From RZZS01 sp964498755 (lineage in GTDB: Bacteria > Pseudomonadota > Alphaproteobacteria > Micavibrionales > Micavibrionaceae): a stretch of 37,013 bases of DNA. The stretch lies in the NCBI GenBank assembly GCA_964498755.1, contig CAZCIB010000020.1:1-37013 (forward strand), given 5' to 3'. A program made the translations under genes and the position numbers. Positions 8,181 through 14,175 of this stretch are shown here, one piece after another; position 1 is the stretch's first letter, and each line of letters opens with the position of its first letter. The notes beneath the pieces are model-generated. The model was not told where the DNA came from. It made no database searches and was given only the letters and a program-made list of their open reading frames with translations.

Positions 8181-8279
8181 TTACAGCAGCGTGGCGACCA
8201 CGCTCAGCGCGACGATCGCGACCGTAATAAACCTGCGGTCATGTATCAGCTTGTCTTTCTTGACTTCGTGCGCAAACAT
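8181..8279 (-). CDS. Tiny single-pass membrane protein (32 aa)
   Basis: Below the usual gene-calling length. The start ATG is preceded by AAGGAGGT with a 6-7-nt spacer, close to a perfect ribosome binding site. The product has a short charged N-terminus (MFAHEVKKDKLIHDRR) and one hydrophobic helix (FITVAIVALSVVATLL) ending at the C-terminus. This fits a small inner-membrane protein with the N-terminus inside under the positive-inside rule. The frame stays open upstream to another ATG with no good binding site, giving about 49 aa. On the opposite strand an ATG at 8166 also has an AAAGGAG before it, but its product is a highly charged, membrane-free frame. Function unknown. Confidence 0.6.
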   Translation of the reverse strand: MFAHEVKKDKLIHDRRFITVAIVALSVVATLL

Positions 8280-8406
8280 CGCGAAACCTCCTTGCGTTTT
8301 TCTCGCCTTGAAAACCCTGAAGAAAGCCATGCGCAGTCCACTCAAATCAGTCAGCGGGTTCGCACAAAACTTTCTCCCCCATTTTAGGATGCCATATTTT
8401 TACGTT

Positions 8407-8438
8407 AAAGGGGATGCGACATATTGTCGCACCCCTTT
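8407..8438. promoter_or_regulatory. 13-bp hairpin upstream of the metal permease
   Basis: AAAGGGG-A-TGCGAC (8407-8420), loop ATATT, then GTCGCA-CCCCTTT (8426-8438): a 13-bp stem with one bulged base. There is no T-run on either side, so it is not a classic terminator. It lies about 65 bp before the permease start and could be an operator or an mRNA hairpin. The stem word TGCGACAT recurs across the permease start codon at 8497-8504. The rest of 8002-8502 shows only the tiny gene at 8181-8279. Confidence 0.5.
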
Positions 8439-8502
8439 GTCCGCGCGATGGAACCTTGAAAATTTGCCTTTGTTTTGAGTTGTATAGAGGTTAGGTTGCG
8501 AC

Positions 8503-9576
8503 ATGGGATGTTGTGAAGAAAATACGAAAAAAAGCGATGAGGCCTCTTGCTGCGGCGAATCGGGCGGCTCCGGGACGTTCAAAATCGACTGGATCATGCA
8601 TGGCAGCCTGGCCGTTATCGCCGCGCTTTTGCTGCTGGACGTCCTGACGGATTTAACCTTCGCGCAGGAGATGGGCGCCGCTATCCTCGAGCTGCTCAGC
8701 AAGATGTGGTGGGGCGTACTGCTCGGCTTTATCGCGGTCGGTCTGATGAGCGCCGTGCCGCGCGAATATTTTCAGTCGATCCTTGGTCGCGGCGATACGG
8801 CGGGCGGAATCTTCCGCGCGGCTTTTGCGGGATTGCTGCTGGATCTGTGCTCGCACGGGATTTTAATGGTCGGCGCGAAACTCTATGAGCGCGGCGCCTC
8901 GCTCGCGCAGGTGATGACGTTCCTGATCGCCAGCCCGTGGAACTCGCTCTCGCTCACCTTTATCCTGATTGCGCTGGTCGGTTTACCGTGGACGCTTGTT
9001 TTTATCGCCGGATCGGCCCTGATTGCTGTGGTTTCAGGCTTTATCTTCAGGGCGCTGGTCAAGGCCGGAACCTTGCCGTCCAATCCGCATGAAACGGAAC
9101 TGCCGGAAGGGTTTAACTGGAAAAAAGACGCAAAAGAAAAACTGAAAACGTTCCGGCCCGATGCCGGGTTTTTCAGGGAGTTTTTGAAAAACGCATGGAC
9201 TGGCGGACGCATGGTTCTGCGCTGGCTGTTGTTCGGAACGGTTCTGGCCGCTGCAATCCGTACATTCGTGCCGCCGGAAGTTTTCGCGCAGTATTTCGGC
9301 CCCACGGTTGTGGGCCTTTTGCTCACGCTGGGCGCAACCACGATTATCGAAGTTTGCTCGGAAGGCTCGGCCCCCATCGCCGGGGATTTGCTCAACCGCG
9401 CCGGCGCGCCGGGCAACGGCTTTACGTTCCTGATGGCGGGCGTGGCGACCGACTACACGGAGATCATGGTTCTGAGGGACGTGACGAAATCATGGAAAAT
9501 CGCGCTGTTCCTCCCGCTCGTCACCGTGCCGCAGGTTCTGGTTCTGGGGTATGCGATGAATTTGGCCGCCGTTTAG
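8503..9576 (+). CDS. Permease of the ArsP/DUF318 type (metal or metalloid efflux)
   Basis: 357-aa polytopic membrane protein of the PF03773 permease family, several members of which export arsenic species or Cu/Zn. It starts with a cysteine-rich cytosolic leader (MGCCEENTKKSDEASCCGES) with two CC pairs that could bind metal. Two hydrophobic blocks of about four helices each follow, separated by a charged loop (LPEGFNWKKDAKEKLKTFRP). The conserved motif near the end reads EVCSEGSAPIAGDLL...FLMAGVATDYTEIMVLRDV. It converges on the oxidoreductase gene with a 4-nt stop overlap. The substrate cannot be decided from sequence. Confidence 0.92.
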   Translation: MGCCEENTKKSDEASCCGESGGSGTFKIDWIMHGSLAVIAALLLLDVLTDLTFAQEMGAAILELLSKMWWGVLLGFIAVGLMSAVPREYFQSILGRGDTAGGIFRAAFAGLLLDLCSHGILMVGAKLYERGASLAQVMTFLIASPWNSLSLTFILIALVGLPWTLVFIAGSALIAVVSGFIFRALVKAGTLPSNPHETELPEGFNWKKDAKEKLKTFRPDAGFFREFLKNAWTGGRMVLRWLLFGTVLAAAIRTFVPPEVFAQYFGPTVVGLLLTLGATTIIEVCSEGSAPIAGDLLNRAGAPGNGFTFLMAGVATDYTEIMVLRDVTKSWKIALFLPLVTVPQVLVLGYAMNLAAV

Positions 9577-10553
9577 GGCCTCAAAACAATCGAGCCCGTT
9601 GTTTTCCGCGCCTCGAGATCCTTATGCGCCTGATGCGCGTCTTTAAGGGCGTAGCGGTGATTGACGGAGATTTTGACCGCGCCGGATTCGATCACGTCGA
9701 AAAGGGCCTGAGCCGACTCAAGCAGTTCCGCGCGGTTTGCCGTATAATGCATCAGGCTTGGCCGCGTGAAAAACAGCGAGCCTTTCTGCGCAAGCAAACC
9801 GGGTTCGAACGCTGGAATGGGACCTGAAGCGTTTCCAAACGACACCATCATCCCGCGCGGACGCAGACAATCGAGCGATTTTTCAAACGTATCCTTGCCG
9901 ACAGAGTCGTAAACCACGGGTACGCCCTGGCCGTCCGTGACCTCCATGACTTTCGCGAGAAAATCGTCCTGCGTGTAAATAAACGGGTAATCGCAGCCGT
10001 TCTGTTTCGCGAGATCGGCCTTGTCCTTTGTGCTGACCGTGCCGATGACGGTGGCACCGAGACGCTTCGCCCACTGGCATAATATTAAGCCAACCCCGCC
10101 CGCAGCGGCATGCACGAGTATGGTGTCGCCTTTTTGAACCGGATAGGCGCGGCGCAGCAGATATTCCGCCGTCATGCCCTTGGTCATGCTGGCCGCCGCC
10201 GTTTCAAAGTCGATTGAATCGGGGAGGGGCACGATGCGGTCGGCGGGCATGATCCGCATGGCCGCGTAAGAACCCAGGGGCGGCGAAGCGTAGGCGACGC
10301 GCTGGCCGACTTCAAAATCCGGAACGCTTTCACCTTTCGCCGCAATCACGCCCGCGCCCTCCAGCCCCGGCGTAAAGGGCATGTTTGTAACCGGATAAAG
10401 ACCCGAGCGGTGATAGACGTCGATGTAATTGACGGCGATGGCTTCGTGCCGGATGAGAAGATCTCCGGGACCGGGTTCGGGAACGCTCGTCTCGCCGATT
10501 GCGAGGGCTTCCGGCCCGCCGGGATTTTGTATCAGAATAGCCTGCGTTTTCAT
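9573..10553 (-). CDS. Zinc-independent quinone oxidoreductase (MDR family)
   Basis: NADPH:quinone reductase-like enzyme of 326 aa. It has the GroES-like N-terminal domain (VNYIDVYHRSGLYP, TPGLEGAGVI) and a Rossmann domain with the dinucleotide loop HAAAGGVGLILCQWAKRLGA. The C-terminus is GSIVLRP. There are no catalytic-zinc ligands, which separates it from alcohol dehydrogenases. The frame extends to 10589, but ATG 10553 (MKTQAILIQNPGGPE) matches the family start. It overlaps the convergent permease by four bases (TTAG, both stops). Confidence 0.92.
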   Translation of the reverse strand: MKTQAILIQNPGGPEALAIGETSVPEPGPGDLLIRHEAIAVNYIDVYHRSGLYPVTNMPFTPGLEGAGVIAAKGESVPDFEVGQRVAYASPPLGSYAAMRIMPADRIVPLPDSIDFETAAASMTKGMTAEYLLRRAYPVQKGDTILVHAAAGGVGLILCQWAKRLGATVIGTVSTKDKADLAKQNGCDYPFIYTQDDFLAKVMEVTDGQGVPVVYDSVGKDTFEKSLDCLRPRGMMVSFGNASGPIPAFEPGLLAQKGSLFFTRPSLMHYTANRAELLESAQALFDVIESGAVKISVNHRYALKDAHQAHKDLEARKTTGSIVLRP

Positions 10554-10567
10554 GGGTTTGATAAATA

Positions 10568-10595
10568 GGGCGGAATTCCGGATAGGCAACCGCCC
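10568..10595 (-). terminator. Weak hairpin between the 35-aa ORF and the oxidoreductase
   Basis: GGGCGG (10568-10573) pairs with CCGCCC (10590-10595) around a 16-nt loop. On the minus strand it is followed by TATTTATC, which is not a clean U-run. It sits just before the oxidoreductase start, so attenuation is as plausible as termination. Confidence 0.3.
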
Positions 10596-10607
10596 TGCCC
10601 AGGCAAA

Positions 10608-10715
10608 TCACTCAATATTCAGCAGGTCGGACAGCGGGATGTCCAGATCGTTCTCGTTTGAGGGGTTTTCGTTGTCTTGAGACTCTTCATGAGAAGAGAG
10701 ATCGGGGCGGGACAT
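10608..10715 (-). CDS. Small acidic protein (35 aa), tentative
   Basis: The product MSRPDLSSHEESQDNENPSN...LSDLLNIE is strongly acidic, hydrophilic at first, with an amphipathic C-terminal end (DIPLSDLLNIE). The frame can be extended to 10850, but that would enter the odhB promoter region and adds residues of a different, basic character. The ribosome binding site is weak. It precedes the oxidoreductase on the same strand. Its biased composition argues for coding, but the length leaves it uncertain. Confidence 0.45.
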   Translation of the reverse strand: MSRPDLSSHEESQDNENPSNENDLDIPLSDLLNIE

Positions 10716-10825
10716 TGCTCTTGCATCCTGTGTTGTTTTCACGCTTGCCAACTTACAGGATAAATATTCGTGCCTAAGAAAAGGTTTAGACTGGCTGAAA
10801 TTCGTATAAAATTTTGCCTTGCGCA

Positions 10826-10855
10826 TTGACCTTGCGCCTTGAACGCGCATAGATA
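10826..10855 (+). promoter_or_regulatory. Possible sigma-70 promoter of odhB
   Basis: TTGACC (10826-10831), an 18-nt spacer, and TAGATA (10850-10855), about 30 bp before the odhB ATG. It matches the -35 well and the -10 only partly. Confidence 0.35.
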
Positions 10856-10885
10856 TTTAAAGAGACAAACCGGAAAAGAGAAAAA

Positions 10886-12121
10886 ATGACCGACATTATC
10901 GTTCCCGCGCTGGGCGAATCCGTATCCGAAGCCACCGTCGCCAAATGGATCAGGCAAGAGGGCGAATCCGTCAAGGCCGACGAGCCGATCGTCGAGCTTG
11001 AAACCGACAAGGTCACGCTGGAGGTGAACGCGCCGGAAGACGGGGTCATTACAAAAATCGACGTTCAGGAAGGCGAGAGCGTCGAGGTCGGCGCGAAGCT
11101 CGGCGAGATCGGCGCTGGCGAGGGCAAAAAAGCGCAGCCCAAAGAAGAGAAAAAGGAGGAGCCCCAAAAGACGGAAAAGAAAGACGGCAAGAAAGAACAG
11201 GAAAGCGAACAAAAGCTTTCTCCGGCTGTGCGCAAGCTGGTGGATGAAAACGGTCTCGACCCCGAGGACATCCCGGCGAGCGGCAAGGACGGGCGTTTGA
11301 CTAAGGAAGACGTGGTTAATTATCTGGAAGATCAGGACAAGCCAAAGCAAAAAGAGGAATCGCGCGCCCCGGAAAAAGAGCGGAAGCAGCCCCCGAAAAA
11401 AGAACCGCGCGCGACGGGCGAGCGCGAGGAGCGCGTACGCATGACGCGCCTGCGCCAACGCATCGCCGAGCGTTTGAAAGAGGCGCAGGATACGGCGGCG
11501 ATCCTGACGACCTTTAACGAAGTCGACATGAGCGCAGTGATGCAATTGCGCGGCGACTACAAGGACAAGTTCGAGAAAAAGCACGGCGTCCGGCTTGGCT
11601 TCATGTCGTTTTTCGTCAAGGCCGCGATTGAAGCCTTGCGCGAATTTCCCGCCGTTAACGCCGAAATCGACGGCGAGGATATTATTTACAAAAACTATTA
11701 CGATATCGGCGTGGCGGTCAGCACGCCGCAGGGGCTGGTCGTGCCAGTGCTGCGCGAGGCGGACGCGCTGTCCATGGCAGAAATCGAGTCCGCGATCAAC
11801 GATCTGGGCACGCGCGCCCGTGACGGCAAGATCGGCATGGAAGAGCTGCAGGGCGGCACGTTTACGATCACCAATGGCGGGGTGTTCGGCTCGCTGCTCT
11901 CGACGCCGATTTTAAACACGCCGCAATCCGGCATTCTCGGCATGCATAAAATCCAGCAAAGGCCGATGGTCATGCCGGACGGATCGATTCAGGCGAGGCC
12001 GATGATGTACGTCGCGCTCTCCTACGACCACCGCATTATCGATGGCCGCGAAGCCGTGAGCTTCCTCGTGCGGATCAAGGAAGCGATCGAAGATCCGCAA
12101 AGGTTGTTGCTGGGGGTTTAG
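10886..12121 (+). CDS. sucB: Dihydrolipoyl succinyltransferase, E2 of 2-oxoglutarate dehydrogenase
   Basis: TCA-cycle enzyme that transfers succinyl from lipoate to CoA and forms the core of the complex. The 411 aa comprise a lipoyl domain (lipoylated Lys in ETDKVTLEV, K42), a long Lys/Glu-rich linker, a peripheral-subunit binding domain (LSPAVRKLVDENGLDPEDIP) and a catalytic domain. The last ends with SYDHRIIDGREAVSFL (His382 and Asp386). One lipoyl domain and the linker favour the succinyl rather than the acetyl enzyme. GGAAAAGAG precedes the ATG. E1 (sucA) is not in the window. E3 (lpd) is 6 kb downstream, beyond inserted genes. Confidence 0.95.
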   Translation: MTDIIVPALGESVSEATVAKWIRQEGESVKADEPIVELETDKVTLEVNAPEDGVITKIDVQEGESVEVGAKLGEIGAGEGKKAQPKEEKKEEPQKTEKKDGKKEQESEQKLSPAVRKLVDENGLDPEDIPASGKDGRLTKEDVVNYLEDQDKPKQKEESRAPEKERKQPPKKEPRATGEREERVRMTRLRQRIAERLKEAQDTAAILTTFNEVDMSAVMQLRGDYKDKFEKKHGVRLGFMSFFVKAAIEALREFPAVNAEIDGEDIIYKNYYDIGVAVSTPQGLVVPVLREADALSMAEIESAINDLGTRARDGKIGMEELQGGTFTITNGGVFGSLLSTPILNTPQSGILGMHKIQQRPMVMPDGSIQARPMMYVALSYDHRIIDGREAVSFLVRIKEAIEDPQRLLLGV

Positions 12122-12789
12122 GGCTCGGGCATTTTGCCTGGCAGGTTCTGTCCTGCCCGATGTTGTGCTGGCCGCTGATTTTGGAGATGTTTTGTCCGGG
12201 CGAAATCGAATCTCTGTTCCAGCCGGTTCACGATATCGTTCGCGCTTATCTCGGCTCCCAGGTGATCCCTTAACTCAAAGCCGTTTGTCTTCAGGTCATT
12301 GAGAAGTATCTGAAGCCGTTCGCGCAGGCGTCCGTTTTCTTTAGGCTCATACACTGAAACATAAATCATTTTGGCATAGTCAGGATTTCCCTGCGCCAGT
12401 TGCTCTACCATTGTGCCGGGTCTGAACTGTTGAAATGTCGTATCGATAAGTTTTTCGGCAATAGTCCCCTGATCGTCAGGAAGTTGGACAAAGAGCTGAA
12501 AATGCCATGGCGGATCGCCTTGGTATATAACCTCAGGCTCTCTGGCAAAGCAGGGGAGGATATCTCCATGAAAATTGTTTGCTGCCCATATAACCAGCGA
12601 GGAAACAAAACAGTTTCCATACGATGGATTTTGGCGCCCGTCTTCAGGGTAGTCCTGCTTACATCCGTCATAGCATGCTTGGTAGCTCCAGGATTTTTGT
12701 AGAGCCTCAAAAAAGCCCGGGTGAAGCTGTTCCAGAAATTCCGTTCCGATAGCACGATCAACGCTGTGATCGGCAGGATTATATTTCAT
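12118..12789 (-). CDS. Unknown protein with a Cys-His-Asp pattern
   Basis: 223 aa, starting at ATG 12789 with GGAGAGAAAACC before it; the frame runs on to 12894 without a better start. What I see is C60 in NPSYGNCFVSSLVIWAANNF, H96 in PPWHFQLFVQL, and D116 in AEKLIDTTFQQF. The order and spacing resemble the Cys-His-Asp triad of papain-like or transglutaminase-like folds, where the Cys heads a helix and the His lies in a strand. That is inference only. A basic, Gln-rich tail closes the protein. It overlaps the sucB stop by 4 nt in convergent orientation. It follows the deaminase-like gene on the same strand, after a gap holding the palindrome TGTTGAGTCAACA (12881-12893). Confidence 0.7.
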   Translation of the reverse strand: MKYNPADHSVDRAIGTEFLEQLHPGFFEALQKSWSYQACYDGCKQDYPEDGRQNPSYGNCFVSSLVIWAANNFHGDILPCFAREPEVIYQGDPPWHFQLFVQLPDDQGTIAEKLIDTTFQQFRPGTMVEQLAQGNPDYAKMIYVSVYEPKENGRLRERLQILLNDLKTNGFELRDHLGAEISANDIVNRLEQRFDFARTKHLQNQRPAQHRAGQNLPGKMPEP

Positions 12790-12898
12790 GGTTTTCTCTC
12801 CATACACGTCAGGCTTTATGCGTAAAGCAAATACACAAATATAAGATTTTCTGTATAAGGCCTGCTTAAGGTATATAAAATGTTGAGTCAACACAGGT

Positions 12899-13906
12899 TT
12901 AAAAGGACGTGTAGCTCACAATCCTCTTGCCATGCAGCATCTCCATGGCCTTAAAAGAATCGTCGTCTCGGGCAAGGTCAGGGTCGCCGATGTAAAGGCG
13001 TTTTATTCCAGCGCCGACCATGTTGACCTGTTCTCTTGAGGTCGGGACGCGGCTTGAAAACACCGTCTCTTTATCAAGAATTAAACCATGCTTTCGCACC
13101 TGCATAAGAAGGCGGTTCACGGGTTCCGTCCAGAGCGTGTATTTGCCCTCGGGGCTGGAGATGATGTCCGCGTCCTGCTGAAACGTGTAGCCTGTGACGG
13201 GCTGGTTGGCCGCCGTTAAAATCAAATGCTCTCCGTTCGACGGATCCGCGCACAGGGCCGATGCGAACGAGATATCGGCGTATTTTCTTTGTTGTTCGCG
13301 CATGACGTCTTCAAAGCCGTCGAAAAAGCGGATGATTTCGACCGGACGCTGCGAGACGGGCAGATAGTCCGGATCGATCTCGACGAGCGGCTCAATTTTT
13401 TTCGCCTTGCGCCAGAGCTTGTAAACATTGATCCCGCCCTTGCGGCAGATATTAAGGCTCATGTTTTCAAAGAACTCCCGGCGGCGGACCAGATAGTCTT
13501 TCTCGAATCCCTTATGATCGATATAAGCGTGTTTGATTCCGGCCTCGACAAGGTTCTTGGCGCAATTCGGGCAGAACGGGTCGGTGACGTATATGCTTGC
13601 GTCGTCCGTTTTTCCAGCCATCAACAGGCTTTCCGTTTCCGAATGAACCGTGCCGCTGGCGTTGCCGATGCGCGCGTCAGGCGGGAAGTTATCGCGGATC
13701 GATTCGGGCCAGTAATTCGTCTGCGCTTCCGGCAATTGATCCGGCGGGCAGTCAACAGGAACGACGAGAGAAGAGACCTTGCTGCTCGGGTGCGCGCTGC
13801 CGCTCACGGCCTCAACCGCTTTTTGCATGTAATCGTAATGATTTGAGCGTATTTTTGGGCGCAGAAGATCAAGCATGGACCGGGAATTCGTAAGAATGCG
13901 ACTCAA
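12899..13906 (-). CDS. Two-domain dCMP/cytidine-deaminase-like protein
   Basis: 335 aa. The first domain resembles dCMP deaminases: YMQKAVEAVSGSAHPSSKVS, then the zinc/catalytic motif HSE (residues 88-90) and PFCPNC (Cys112, Cys115) followed by AKNLVEAGIKHAYID. The second half repeats the pattern in degenerate form. WTE (259-261) replaces HSE, and VPTSREQVNMVGAGIKRLYI aligns with PFCPNCAKNLVEAGIKHAYI with both Cys lost. An active plus an inactive deaminase domain is known from E. coli cytidine deaminase and APOBEC3. Start: TTG 13906 with AGG 8 nt upstream, or ATG 13876. It is divergent from the 894-aa fusion gene. The substrate is unknown. Confidence 0.8.
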   Translation of the reverse strand: MSRILTNSRSMLDLLRPKIRSNHYDYMQKAVEAVSGSAHPSSKVSSLVVPVDCPPDQLPEAQTNYWPESIRDNFPPDARIGNASGTVHSETESLLMAGKTDDASIYVTDPFCPNCAKNLVEAGIKHAYIDHKGFEKDYLVRRREFFENMSLNICRKGGINVYKLWRKAKKIEPLVEIDPDYLPVSQRPVEIIRFFDGFEDVMREQQRKYADISFASALCADPSNGEHLILTAANQPVTGYTFQQDADIISSPEGKYTLWTEPVNRLLMQVRKHGLILDKETVFSSRVPTSREQVNMVGAGIKRLYIGDPDLARDDDSFKAMEMLHGKRIVSYTSF

Positions 13907-14032
13907 GATTTAAACCTAGCATCGAATTCTGAAAAATAAAAGTCTTGTTTTTGTATAAGGATTCGCTTATAAGTTTCGCAAAATAATGCGCTGAAAATAA
14001 AAAGCGCAGGGTGTGTAAAAGGAATAGCGTTT

Positions 14033-14143
14033 ATGACCGGATTTTCGGCGAAGCGAAATACGTGCGCTTCTGTAACGGAGAAGGCAAAGCCCTCCCGGGA
14101 CATTGCGCTTGTACGCGATTCTTTTGTTGGGGCCCGCTGTTGA
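14033..14143 (+). CDS. Possible leader peptide (36 aa)
   Basis: The ATG is preceded by AAAGGAA at 8-nt spacing. The product starts MTGFSAKRNTCASVTEKAKP and its TGA stop (14141-14143) falls in the loop of the terminator at 14132-14156. A short ORF ending inside a terminator just before a large gene is the layout of a transcription attenuator, but no run of regulatory codons is evident. It could equally be non-coding leader sequence. Confidence 0.3.
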   Translation: MTGFSAKRNTCASVTEKAKPSRDIALVRDSFVGARC

Positions 14144-14156
14144 AGCGGGCTTTTTT
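14132..14156 (+). terminator. Strong intrinsic terminator
   Basis: GCCCGCT (14132-14138), loop GTTGA, AGCGGGC (14144-14150), then six T residues. It lies 20 bp before the 894-aa gene on the same strand, with no long gene upstream to terminate. It therefore acts either on a small RNA or leader from 13.9-14.1 kb, or as an attenuator. Confidence 0.85.
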
Positions 14157-14175
14157 GTTAGGCGGCGAATGAAAC

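Noticed and set aside
8166..8387. Plus-strand ORF with AAAGGAG before its ATG
   Set aside because: The product is highly charged with no fold-like pattern and overlaps the better-supported membrane microprotein on the other strand. I keep it only as an alternative.
13903..14103. 66-aa minus-strand frame upstream of the deaminase-like gene
   Set aside because: No strong ribosome binding site, mixed composition, and it overlaps the leader region; not enough to call a gene.
13907..14131. Possible 6S, tmRNA or other known structured RNA before the terminator
   Set aside because: I looked for 6S-like closing stems and tmRNA ends and saw neither. Only the terminator itself is certain.
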